From Pseudomonadota bacterium (lineage in GTDB: Bacteria; Myxococcota_A; Polyangia; Fen-1088), in assembly GCA_017881245.1 (NCBI GenBank), contig JADGRC010000251.1:1-46166 (forward strand): a stretch of DNA of 46,166 nucleotides, written 5' to 3'. Position numbers and translations under genes: made by a program. The notes beneath the pieces are model-generated. The model did not search any database. It saw only the letters and a program-made list of their open reading frames with translations, and had not been told where the DNA came from. This document shows, one piece after another, positions 33,402-41,825 of the stretch (within the stretch, counting starts at the first letter, position 1; each line of letters opens with the position of its first letter).

Positions 33402-35756
33402 TCAGCGTCCGCGTAGCAGGCCGTGGTGGGCCGGGGGCCGTGCTTTTTTCATCGCGACGCTGATGCTCTGTGGTTTGCCCGCGGACACGGCCAGGCGGCG
33501 GTTGTTCGTAATGTACCCGCTCTTGACGAAGGTCAGCTCATAGGTGTTTCCGGGATTGAACCGGATTGCGAGTGGAGTGCGGCCAAGGACTTGTTTCTTC
33601 GTACGGACCACCGCGCCAAGGGGACTGGTGGTGATTCGAATCTGCACGGGCTGATGTCGAATCGCGAACGCCGCCGGGGTTTGACCGCTTCCCCCGCGCT
33701 TTTCTGCGTCGGCGGTCCGGGAGGATTGGGTCGAGCGTGGTTGCCCACCCAAGGCTCGCGCGGAGGCTCCCGTGGCGCTTGTCTGGCCGGAACCATGGTT
33801 GTTTTGCCGATCCGGCTTGTCGCGCGGGCTCTGCTCTGCCTCGTCCTCCCCAACGACGGCGGCGGCGTCGGGCACCAAGCGTCCCAAGAGGCGTTCCTCG
33901 TCGTCGTCGAATACTTCGGTCCCGGCGGGCGTCCTGTCGGTTCCGTCTTTCCCGGACAACGCCGATTCCTTCGGCGGGCGGTTGGCGCCGGCGGCGATCT
34001 CGGTGCCCGCGTCCGTTGTCTCCAACCGCGCTCGTATTCCGTGAGCCGAAGTCGAAGCATCAATGACGATGGCCTCGCCGCGCGACTGCCCCGCCTTGTC
34101 GAGGGCAGCATCCCGCGCGAGGGTGATCGCCTTTTCGCTCGAATGTTCGTCCGATTGGATGTTGGCGGACTCGTTCGACGCTTTGGGGGGCGACAGCCGA
34201 GGGCCGTCCGCCGTGGCGGAGGACGAGGACGACGGGGCCGAATCGCCCGCCCTTTGACGCGCATCCGAGGCGCCAATCCGCTCACGTCCCGCCCACTGCG
34301 CCAACCAGCGAATCCCAAAGACTGCGCTCAACATGCATAGCGCGCCGAGAACAAAACCCACGCCCACGCGGTTGCGTCTGGGCACCCGTCGATGAGGAAT
34401 GGGGGAGCGAGAGGGTGGGCTGCCCTTTGTCAACGGGAGCGAGCCGCCCGTAGTGGTGACGGATTCGGGTTCGGGCCGGAGCGATTCCACATCGGGGAGG
34501 GCGGGCGTTTTCGGGCTCGCGACCTCGCGCCGGGCGTCGGCCTTCTGGGGTTTAACGGGGGCGGGGGTGCCGACCGGAATCGCGATTGCCGTCGTGGCCG
34601 CGACCGCCGTCGTGGTCGCGACCGCTGTCGTCGCCGCGACCGCCGTCGTGGCCGAGACCGCCGTCGTCGCCGAGACCGCGGTCGTCGCCGCGACCGCCGT
34701 CGCAGCCGCGACACCGAGCGCGGTCCCGTCCACGTCGGACAATTCCAGCGAGCTTCCGGCGCTCAGCTCGCCCGCCTCATCCACGAATAGGGGGGCTTGG
34801 CCCTCGTCGCGTCGCGGCCGGCCGATCGGGGACACGCCGTCGCGTCGGGCGAGCTCCGCCAGCCAGACTTTCAACTCCGTTTGACCAGCGGAATGGTACT
34901 GGCTCCGCAAGACCCGCTCGACGTCCGCCAGCATTTGGTCCGCTGTCTGATACCGCCGCGCCGGCTCTTGTTGCATGGCTCGGTTCACGATGGCGCTTGC
35001 TTCCGGTGACAGATACGGATTCAGCTCTTCGGGCGGGCGATACTCCGCCCGCTGCGCCAGCATCATGGATTCCAGTTCGGAGTCCGCTTGGAACGGGCGA
35101 CGGCCGGTCAACATCAGATACAAGACCGTTCCGACCGAAAAGATGTCGGCCCGCGCGTCCAAAGGTCGGCCCAGAGCTTGTTCGGGCGACATGAAACCGA
35201 TCTTCCCTTTTATAACCCCGGCCAAGGTCTGCTCGCGCTTCCTCTCCGCCTTGGCGATGCCGAAATCCGTCAGCTTGACCTCGCCCTGCTCGCTGATGAG
35301 AACGTTGTTCGGGCTGACGTCGCGGTGGACGATGCGCAGGGGACGTCCGTCGGGTGCACGTTTGGCGTGCGCGTACGACAAGCCTCGACAAAGCTGCGCG
35401 GCCACATACAGGGCCAGGGACGACGGCCACGGGTGATCCGGACCCGTCGCACGCGCGCGATCCATCACCTGCTCCAGGTCCCATCCCTCCACCAATTCCA
35501 GCACCAGAAACGTGCGATCACCCGAGACGCCCACGTCCAGAACTTGAACGATGTTTCCGTGACTGAGGCTCATGGATATGTGAGCCTCGTCGAGGAACAT
35601 GTTGCGAAACTGCGGATCGGCGGAGAAAGCGGTCAGCACGCGCTTCAGTACGACCGGTTTTTGAAAACCTTCCGCCCCATGCTGCATAGCCAGAAAAATC
35701 TCGGCCATGCCTCCGTCGGCCAGCTTACCGACGATCGTGTAGCGGCCGCGCGCCAT
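33402..35756 (-). CDS. Serine/threonine protein kinase with PEGA domain
   Basis: 784 residues. Kinase domain about 5-275: glycine loop GKLADGGMAEIFLA, ATP lysine in VVLKRVL, catalytic HRDVSPNNVLI, DFGIAKA, the activation-loop end GFMSPEQALG and GRRPF. A long disordered region follows, with seven 6-residue TTAVxA repeats (about 348-390). One membrane segment at about 462-482 (VGVGFVLGALCMLSAVFGI) separates cytoplasmic kinase from the exterior part, a Ser/Asp/Glu-rich linker and a C-terminal PEGA domain at about 705-775 (ITTSPLGAVVRTKKQVLGRT to SGYITNNRRLAVSAGK). It likely senses envelope state and phosphorylates cytoplasmic proteins. It is convergent with the DUF1552 gene, 31 bases apart. Confidence 0.94.
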   Translation of the reverse strand: MARGRYTIVGKLADGGMAEIFLAMQHGAEGFQKPVVLKRVLTAFSADPQFRNMFLDEAHISMSLSHGNIVQVLDVGVSGDRTFLVLELVEGWDLEQVMDRARATGPDHPWPSSLALYVAAQLCRGLSYAHAKRAPDGRPLRIVHRDVSPNNVLISEQGEVKLTDFGIAKAERKREQTLAGVIKGKIGFMSPEQALGRPLDARADIFSVGTVLYLMLTGRRPFQADSELESMMLAQRAEYRPPEELNPYLSPEASAIVNRAMQQEPARRYQTADQMLADVERVLRSQYHSAGQTELKVWLAELARRDGVSPIGRPRRDEGQAPLFVDEAGELSAGSSLELSDVDGTALGVAAATAVAATTAVSATTAVSATTAVAATTAVATTTAVAATTAIAIPVGTPAPVKPQKADARREVASPKTPALPDVESLRPEPESVTTTGGSLPLTKGSPPSRSPIPHRRVPRRNRVGVGFVLGALCMLSAVFGIRWLAQWAGRERIGASDARQRAGDSAPSSSSSATADGPRLSPPKASNESANIQSDEHSSEKAITLARDAALDKAGQSRGEAIVIDASTSAHGIRARLETTDAGTEIAAGANRPPKESALSGKDGTDRTPAGTEVFDDDEERLLGRLVPDAAAVVGEDEAEQSPRDKPDRQNNHGSGQTSATGASARALGGQPRSTQSSRTADAEKRGGSGQTPAAFAIRHQPVQIRITTSPLGAVVRTKKQVLGRTPLAIRFNPGNTYELTFVKSGYITNNRRLAVSAGKPQSISVAMKKARPPAHHGLLRGR
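34588..34713. repeat. 18-bp tandem repeat, seven units, in the kinase linker
   Basis: Seven units of the form GCCGTCGTGGCCGCGACC (34588-34605 to 34696-34713), differing at a few bases, encode the Thr/Ala/Val repeat of the kinase. They may vary in number between strains. Confidence 0.85.
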
Positions 35757-35876
35757 TGAAGGTCGACGAATCTACCACCTGGGGCGGGGAATGTGGGTCT
35801 CCCTCGAAGCCTCTTCTTCGGTGGACCCGGCGCTGCTTGGTCTGCGGGAATGATCCGAAAATGCTAGATTCCCCAC

Positions 35877-36653
35877 GTGTTGAACGTGACGCGACTCTAT
35901 GGTGAGACGGCGGTGCAGGCCGTCCGCCGTGGCGTACGGGCATGGCCGGTCATCTTCTCCCTGGTGTTGTATGCCGGAATCTTCATGGTCGTCGGGCAAT
36001 TGGTGGGCCCCCTTGGCCGAGCCGGAGGATTCCTTCTGGGGTTGGTCCTGGCCGCCTGCTTTTCGAGTTACATCCATTTGATGTCGCAGGTCGTGTCGGG
36101 ATCAAAGGTGGGGTTCGCGGATTTGCGGCAGAGTTTCGGGGCGCGCTTCTGGGACGTGGTCAGCGTGCTGTTCGCTTTTTGGATCATCGATCTGATCCTG
36201 ACCCAGGTGATAGCCCCCGCGTCGGGACCGAAGGGGCCCATCGTGATTGCGCTCGGTGGTCTGGCGATGGCGGTGTTTTTTAACCCCGTTCCCGAGCTCC
36301 TGTACCAAGGGTCGTCGCGATCTTTTCAGCTGTTGATGGAATCCGGACGGTTCATTTCCACGCATGGACTGGAATGGCTGTTGCCCAATGTTTTGTTCGC
36401 GATTGGGTTGTTGGCTCCGCTCGGAATGTTGCACGGTCCGGCCGGCCTCATCGTTCTCAACATCTCCGCCGTACTTTCGCCCAACAACGACGGCATGGGT
36501 CTTTACGCACTGTTCTCGCGGGCTCCCATTTATTTGCAGCTTCCGATGTTGGTGTTTGTTCATTTCGTGATGGTCTTTCGCGGCCTTCTGTTTGGCGCTC
36601 TGACCCGCGGGGGCCTGCGGCAGAGGGATCTGCGCGGGGCTTGGAAACGCTGA
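35877..36653 (+). CDS. Multi-pass membrane protein, unknown function
   Basis: 258 residues with about five or six membrane segments: VIFSLVLYAGIFMVVGQL, AGGFLLGLVLAACFSSYIHL, DVVSVLFAFWIIDLILTQV, IVIALGGLAMAVFFNPV, LLPNVLFAIGLLAPLG and LPMLVFVHFVMVFRGLLFG. A conserved-looking Tyr/Gly segment PELLYQGSSRSFQLLMES sits between segments four and five. No transporter motif is recognised. It starts at a GTG (35877) with a TTG next to it; no strong ribosome site. It is divergent from the kinase, sharing 120 bases, and lies 37 bases before the glucanotransferase. Confidence 0.65.
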   Translation: MLNVTRLYGETAVQAVRRGVRAWPVIFSLVLYAGIFMVVGQLVGPLGRAGGFLLGLVLAACFSSYIHLMSQVVSGSKVGFADLRQSFGARFWDVVSVLFAFWIIDLILTQVIAPASGPKGPIVIALGGLAMAVFFNPVPELLYQGSSRSFQLLMESGRFISTHGLEWLLPNVLFAIGLLAPLGMLHGPAGLIVLNISAVLSPNNDGMGLYALFSRAPIYLQLPMLVFVHFVMVFRGLLFGALTRGGLRQRDLRGAWKR

Positions 36654-36690
36654 CCACCAACCGCTCCGATCGGGGCGGTCCACGCGAACG

Positions 36691-38565
36691 ATGGACGAAG
36701 CACCACCAACACCAACCGACCCTTGGGGCATCGAGGATCGATTCCATGACGCTTTCGGAGTCGAACGTGTGATCACCAAAGACACCCGCGCGGCGATCTT
36801 ACGGGCGATGGGAATTGACCCGCGGGCGCCCGGGGGTCCCGCGCCCCCACGGGTGTGCGTCGTACGGGTGGGTGAAAGGGCGATGGTGGCGCCGGGGGGC
36901 GGCGTTTTGACGCTGGAGGAGGGTGCGACCGTTGTCCTAGGGCCTGATGGGACCCTGCCCCAGAGCTTGCCGATTGGATACCACTGTCTTGAACCCTACC
37001 GGCGGGCCGTCGGTGACACGTCGCCCATTTCGGTCATTGTGTCGCCCGGAGCTTGTTTTCTTCCCGACGACCTGAAGACCTGGGGCTGGGCCGTCCAGCT
37101 TTACGCCGCGCGATCGCGCGCCAGCTGGGGCATTGGTGATCTCGCGGATCTTCGGGATCTGGGCGCGTGGACGCGGCAGCTCGGTGGTGGCGCGGTCATG
37201 GTGAATCCGCTGGCCGCGCCGGCGCCCGTCAATCCCATCGAGCCATCGCCGTACTACCCGTCGAGTCGGCGTTACCGCAACCCGCTTTACCTACGCATCG
37301 AAGACATCCCGGGAGCGGCGGCCGCGGGCGACGAGATGGCGGGCCTCGGCGTTCGGGCGCGCGCGTTGAACGCCGAGCGTCGCATAGATCGGGACCAGGT
37401 AGCCGCTTTGAAGCTGCGCGCCTTAGAGATCTTGTGGAGTCGCTTCAGGGGCGACGGGGCGTTCGATCTGTACCGACGGGCCGAGGGCGCGGCTCTGGAC
37501 GAATTCGCCGCCTACTGTACGCTGGCCGAACGGCACGGAAAGGACTGGCGGCGCTGGCCTTCGGAGCTCCGCCACCCCGCCAGTCCCGCTGTTCGCCGTG
37601 TGATCGCGGACGATCCGCGCGTTCGGTTTCACTCTTGGATCCAATGGTTGCTGGACGACCAACTCCGCCTGGCGTCGACTGATGTGCGGATCATCCACGA
37701 TCTTCCGGTGGGTTTCGACATCGCGGGCGCCGACGGTTGGAGCTGGCAGGACATGGTCGCCGCGGATATTTCGGTCGGCTGCCCGCCGGATGGATTCAAC
37801 CTGGATGGCCAGGATTGGGGTCTGGCGCCGTTCATTCCCAGTAAGCTGCGCGCCGCGGGCTACGCGCCGTTTATCCAGACCATTCGCGCCGTGCTTCGGC
37901 ACGCGGGGGGCTTACGCATCGATCATGTCATGGGCCTGTTCCGTCTATTCTGGATCCCACGCAGCCTCGGGAACAGGGGCGGCACGTACGTGGGTTACCC
38001 CGCGGACGAGTTGCTGGCGATCGTCGCTTTGGAAAGTCACCGCGCCCGCGCGGCCATCATTGGCGAGGATCTCGGCACCGTGTTACCCGGAACGCGGGAA
38101 GCCTTGGCGGCACGTCGCTTGCTGTCCTATCGCTTGTTGTTCTTCGAATCCGAACCGCCGCCGGGGTTTCCCGAGCTGGCGCTGTCGAGCGTGACGACAC
38201 ACGATTTGGCCACGATCGCCGGGATCTGGACCGGCGCCGCGATCGAGCACGCGCGCAGCGCCGGCGTGACACCCCATGAGACGGGTCTTAACGCCTTAAA
38301 GCAGAAGTTGGCCGGTCTTCCCGGCGTCCCCGCGCACGGAACGATGGACGACGTTATCGTCTCGATCCACCGGGCGCTGGCGACGGCGCCGTCGCGCATT
38401 GTCCTTGGAACGCTGGAGGACGCCTTGGGCGTGCTGGAACAACCGAACATGCCGGGAACGACGACGTCTTGGCCCAATTGGTCCCTGGCACTCCCGAAGT
38501 CGATCGAGGACATCCGAGAAGCAGAGCTGCCCCGACGCGTCGCCGCGGCGTTGCATCGGCCGTAG
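36691..38565 (+). CDS. malQ: 4-alpha-glucanotransferase (GH77)
   Basis: 624 residues. MalQ transfers alpha-1,4-glucan segments between chains in the cytoplasm, in glycogen and maltodextrin metabolism. The N-terminal 130 residues are a small extra domain with Gly-rich turns. GH77 motifs: WGIGDLADLRDLGAW, the NPIEPSPYYPSSRRYRNPLYL signature (split here), GFDIAGADGWSWQDMVA, nucleophile Asp411 in LRIDHVMGLFRLFWIP, acid/base Glu459 in IIGEDLGTV, and Asp505 in SVTTHDLATIAGIW. All three catalytic acids are present. The ATG at 36691 lies in a purine-poor context. It follows a membrane-protein gene by 37 bases and may be cotranscribed with it. Confidence 0.93.
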   Translation: MDEAPPTPTDPWGIEDRFHDAFGVERVITKDTRAAILRAMGIDPRAPGGPAPPRVCVVRVGERAMVAPGGGVLTLEEGATVVLGPDGTLPQSLPIGYHCLEPYRRAVGDTSPISVIVSPGACFLPDDLKTWGWAVQLYAARSRASWGIGDLADLRDLGAWTRQLGGGAVMVNPLAAPAPVNPIEPSPYYPSSRRYRNPLYLRIEDIPGAAAAGDEMAGLGVRARALNAERRIDRDQVAALKLRALEILWSRFRGDGAFDLYRRAEGAALDEFAAYCTLAERHGKDWRRWPSELRHPASPAVRRVIADDPRVRFHSWIQWLLDDQLRLASTDVRIIHDLPVGFDIAGADGWSWQDMVAADISVGCPPDGFNLDGQDWGLAPFIPSKLRAAGYAPFIQTIRAVLRHAGGLRIDHVMGLFRLFWIPRSLGNRGGTYVGYPADELLAIVALESHRARAAIIGEDLGTVLPGTREALAARRLLSYRLLFFESEPPPGFPELALSSVTTHDLATIAGIWTGAAIEHARSAGVTPHETGLNALKQKLAGLPGVPAHGTMDDVIVSIHRALATAPSRIVLGTLEDALGVLEQPNMPGTTTSWPNWSLALPKSIEDIREAELPRRVAAALHRP

Positions 38566-38780
38566 CGGACCAAGGGCTCTTGCCGTGGAGGGCCAGCCCG
38601 CCCGCGAACGGCGAAAGGCATTCTAAATCAGGTGGAGGAGTCCGCAGGGACCGAGACGAGCGGACGTCGGCAGACGATCCGCCGAAAGAAGCGGCGTAGG
38701 GGGTGGGCAGCAGGACCGCATCCATCAGGCCAGCTGCAATCGCTGGCCCACGCGTCCGTCGATGGAGTAATTTGGCCTTC

Positions 38781-39098
38781 ATGTCGACAACCTTGTTGGT
38801 CGTTCAAGTGGACGTTCGCGTCAAGCCCGAGGCTGTCTCGGCGTTTCGCGTGGCCACGCTCCAAAACGCGCGCGCCAGTGTGAAGGAGTCGGGCATCGCC
38901 CGGTTCGACGTCATCCAGGATCGCGAAGATCCCACGCGTTTCGTCCTGATCGAGGTGTATCGAGACGCGAGCGCGCCCGAGACGCACAAGGCAACCTCGC
39001 ACTATCGCGCCTGGCGTGACGCGGTCGCCGATCTGATGGCGGAACCTCGGACGAGCCGTAGATTCACGAACGTTTTTCCCGAGGACGCGGCCTGGTGA
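38781..39098 (+). CDS. ABM-domain protein (LsrG-like)
   Basis: 105 residues of the antibiotic biosynthesis monooxygenase fold: a ferredoxin-like domain starting [20 protein letters not shown] and with [20 protein letters not shown] and [18 protein letters not shown]. The HKxTxHY pattern and the following W-R match LsrG-type and quinol-monooxygenase relatives, which act on autoinducer-2 or quinone-like substrates. ATG at 38781 is used. Its stop TGA shares bases with the GTG of the next gene (GTGA, 39095-39098), so the two proteins are made together. Its substrate is not readable. Confidence 0.85.
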   Translation: MSTTLLVVQVDVRVKPEAVSAFRVATLQNARASVKESGIARFDVIQDREDPTRFVLIEVYRDASAPETHKATSHYRAWRDAVADLMAEPRTSRRFTNVFPEDAAW

Positions 39099-40264
39099 TC
39101 TTCGAAATCGCGACCGCCGGTCGTATTCTGGTCGGCCCGGGGGTCCGACACCAGGTACCGGCGGCCGTTGCGGCGTTCGGAGTCCGTTCCGTGCTTGTCG
39201 TGACGGGTCGCGCGCAGGATAGGGCGGAGAGCGTGATCGCGGGACTCTCCGCTCTCGGCATCGCCGCGCAGGTATTCGCCGTCACAGACGAGCCCAGCAT
39301 CGACGTGGCACGCGCAGGCGTGAGAGCCATCCGCGACACCCACGCGGACGCGGTGATCGGGATTGGCGGGGGCAGCGCCCTTGACACCGGAAAGGCGATC
39401 GCCGCGCTGGCGACCAACGATGGAGATCCGCTCGACTACCTGGAGGTCGTCGGGGCTGGCCGGATGTTGTCCGTGGCGCCCTTGCCGTTCGTTGCCGTTC
39501 CCACGACCGCCGGCACGGGCTCCGAGGTGACCCGGAACGCCGTTCTTTCCGTGCCCGAGGCGCGTGTCAAGGTCAGCTTGCGAAGCTCACTGATGCTCCC
39601 GCGCCTGGCCGTGATCGATCCCGATCTGCTGGCCGCCGTGCCCCGTGCGGTGATCGCCAGCAGCGGTGTGGATGCCTTGTCGCAAGTCATCGAGCCTTTC
39701 TTGTCCATTCGCGCCAACCCGATCACCGATTCACTGGCGCGGGACGGGATTATGCGCTCGGCGCGCTCGTTGCGCCGGGCGTATCAGGATGGCCTTTGGG
39801 CGAGCCATGATGCCCGGGCGGACCTCGCCCTCGCCAGCGTGTGCGGTGGCATCTGTCTGGCGAACGCGGGGTTGGGTGCGGTGCATGGTTTCGCGGCACC
39901 CGCCGGGGGCATGTTCGGCGCGCCCCACGGCGCCGTCTGCGCGGCGCTATTGCCCCACGTCCTTGATGTGAACTTGCGCGCGTTGCGGGCACGCGCGCCG
40001 GGCCATTTCGCCTTGGCCCGCATGGACGAGCTGGCCGGATTGCTGACCGGCAACCGCCCGGGCGATGTTGCGGCCGACGACGGAATCAAGTTCGTCGCGG
40101 ATCTGTGCCGCGCCCTCGCCATTCCCGGTTTGAGCCACCACGGAATGACCAGAGCCGACATTCCCAGCCTGGTCGAAAAGGCAAAGGTGGCGAGCAGCAT
40201 GAAGAGCAATCCGTTGCCGCTGACGGACACCGAGCTGAACGAGATCGCCGAGCGGGCCTTATAG
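39095..40264 (+). CDS. Iron-type (group III) alcohol dehydrogenase-like protein
   Basis: 389 residues. The N-terminal NAD-binding half has [32 protein letters not shown] is the cofactor-pyrophosphate loop. The metal region reads [12 protein letters not shown] (Asp193, Gln197), then [20 protein letters not shown] (His264, His278). In FucO-type enzymes the second position is His, so Gln197 is a substitution. The Asp and two later His are kept. It probably oxidises or reduces an alcohol/aldehyde or a maleylacetate-like compound in the same pathway as the ABM protein it overlaps. The start is GTG at 39095 inside the GTGA overlap. Confidence 0.88.
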   Translation: MIFEIATAGRILVGPGVRHQVPAAVAAFGVRSVLVVTGRAQDRAESVIAGLSALGIAAQVFAVTDEPSIDVARAGVRAIRDTHADAVIGIGGGSALDTGKAIAALATNDGDPLDYLEVVGAGRMLSVAPLPFVAVPTTAGTGSEVTRNAVLSVPEARVKVSLRSSLMLPRLAVIDPDLLAAVPRAVIASSGVDALSQVIEPFLSIRANPITDSLARDGIMRSARSLRRAYQDGLWASHDARADLALASVCGGICLANAGLGAVHGFAAPAGGMFGAPHGAVCAALLPHVLDVNLRALRARAPGHFALARMDELAGLLTGNRPGDVAADDGIKFVADLCRALAIPGLSHHGMTRADIPSLVEKAKVASSMKSNPLPLTDTELNEIAERAL

Positions 40265-40341
40265 GTAGGCCTCAAAGGATCTACGGCCGTGAACTTGGGG
40301 GTCGCGATTCCGACGCTTGGATCCGCGGGTCGTGGCCACGG

Positions 40342-40947
40342 CTATCTTGCCGATACCTCGCTCCGCCGGTACCGAGCAATTCTGACGGCCCGGAGAACGT
40401 AGTCGGCCAGCGCCAGACAGCCGACGGCGCACGCTAGTCCCGCTGCCAAAGGAGCCGCCGGATTTTTGAATACGAGCGCCGTGATGGCGGCGAATTGCGA
40501 CACGGTTGCCGCCTTCCCTAGAAGACTAGCCCGAAAGTCGTATCTCAACCATTGCCGCAACGCGGGCACCGCGACGTAGATTACCGACAAGGGAAGTTGC
40601 GCCAACTCGCGCGCCAAAATTAGACCCAACCAGAGAATCGGCGGCCGGCCGTGAAACCAGATGGCGAACAACACGGTCGCCACGAAGATCTTGTCGCAGA
40701 TCGGATCCAGCCAGGATCCCGTTCCGGCGGGCGTTTCAGCGCGTGGGTTCCCCTGTCGCCGCGCGTGCTCACGTCTGGCGATGTGGCCATCGAGCGCGTC
40801 CGTGAGTCCCGCCAGCGCCAGCACCCACATGGCTGGCCAGGCTCCCCCCCATGGGGCGACCAGAACCACGGCGAACAGCAGACCAAGAGGCACCCGCGAC
40901 AGGCTGAGCACGTTGGCGACGCTGAAGAACGAATCCCGTGGAGGCAT
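40342..40947 (-). CDS. CDP-alcohol phosphatidyltransferase
   Basis: 201 residues with several membrane segments. It makes phospholipid by moving a phosphatidyl group from CDP-diacylglycerol to an alcohol (glycerol phosphate in the PgsA group). The signature D-x2-DG-x2-AR is DALDGHIAR (Asp50, Asp53, Gly54, Ala57, Arg58) and the second half G-x3-D-x3-D is GSWLDPICD (Gly77, Asp81, Asp85). The family usually has eight residues between AR and G; here there are 18 (59-76, REHARRQGNPRAETPAGT). ATG at 40947 has GGAG six bases upstream; a TTG at 40962 would add five residues. It is the last gene of a leftward unit with the sigma factor at 41655. The exact alcohol is uncertain. Confidence 0.85.
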   Translation of the reverse strand: MPPRDSFFSVANVLSLSRVPLGLLFAVVLVAPWGGAWPAMWVLALAGLTDALDGHIARREHARRQGNPRAETPAGTGSWLDPICDKIFVATVLFAIWFHGRPPILWLGLILARELAQLPLSVIYVAVPALRQWLRYDFRASLLGKAATVSQFAAITALVFKNPAAPLAAGLACAVGCLALADYVLRAVRIARYRRSEVSAR

Positions 40948-41046
40948 AGGTGGCTCCGACAAGCGTATCAGCCGCGAGGGCTCCGCACCGCTTGACGGTG
41001 GTGCCGAGTCGGTGGCCGGGGCCCGCTGAAGCGGCTCCGCACGAAC

Positions 41047-41655
41047 CTAACGGGCGATCTGCTGGATCGCGTCGACCGTCGGGAGATTCGGTTCGAGCAG
41101 GCTGGCCGCCAAGCGCTCGATTCTCCTGATCCGGTTGTACACGGTTCGCCGGGTAATGCCCAACGTGCCTGCGACCTCGACCTGGGTCATGCCATCGACG
41201 AAGTGCATAAGCGCCACCGCGACCGCGGTTTCGTCGCACTGCTCCAGCAACATCCGCACGAATTCGCGATCCCCCGGAACCGGCTGATTTGACTGCGCGG
41301 CGTTGATCCGCGCCGCGATGAGCGGGGCCGCGCGCTCGCGGACGGACCGCTGCCTCAACAGGTTGATACAGACGTTGGTGGACGTTCGATAGAGATATCG
41401 CAACGCCTGATCTCCGGGGCCGAGCACCCGGTGATGCTGCAAGACCCGCACGAAAGACTCTTGGAGCGCGTCGCGGCCCGCCGAAGCCGATCCCAGAAGG
41501 CGCCTGCAATGGGCGTAGATCGCGGGCGCGTGGCGTTCGTAAAGAGCGGCGATATCCCGGCCATCCAACGTTTCCGGAACCTCTTGTTGCAAGGCCACTG
41601 CCTTCACGGGGAACGGCTTCGAATTCGGTTTGGGGGCTGTGGCAGCGTGAAGCAT
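41047..41655 (-). CDS. RNA polymerase sigma factor, ECF type
   Basis: 202 residues. Region 2 (about 32-100): GRDIAALYERHAPAIYAHCR, GRDALQESFVRVLQHH and ALRYLYRTSTNVCINLLRQR. Region 4 (about 132-190): EFVRMLLEQCDETAVAVALM, HFVDGMTQVEVAGTLGITRR and TVYNRIRRIERLA. The ATG at 41655 has AGGAGA about 10 bases upstream; an in-frame ATG at 41712 has no ribosome site. No anti-sigma gene is next to it; it ends about 100 bases before the CDP-alcohol phosphatidyltransferase and is divergent from hisD. The C-terminal part may be shortened relative to typical ECF factors. Its regulon is unknown. Confidence 0.85.
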   Translation of the reverse strand: MLHAATAPKPNSKPFPVKAVALQQEVPETLDGRDIAALYERHAPAIYAHCRRLLGSASAGRDALQESFVRVLQHHRVLGPGDQALRYLYRTSTNVCINLLRQRSVRERAAPLIAARINAAQSNQPVPGDREFVRMLLEQCDETAVAVALMHFVDGMTQVEVAGTLGITRRTVYNRIRRIERLAASLLEPNLPTVDAIQQIAR

Positions 41656-41825
41656 CAAACAAGAGTCTCCTGGTGCATAATCCGCGCCTCCGGATTCAAG
41701 GGTCCCAGCCATATAGAGTCTGAAGTGTTTGGGCGTGGCGCAGGGAAATTTCGTCGGACCAGGGCCCAGATGTCGCGATCCAGGCCGTGCATGGCATTCG
41801 TCGCAAAAAGCTCTATGCTCGCGCG

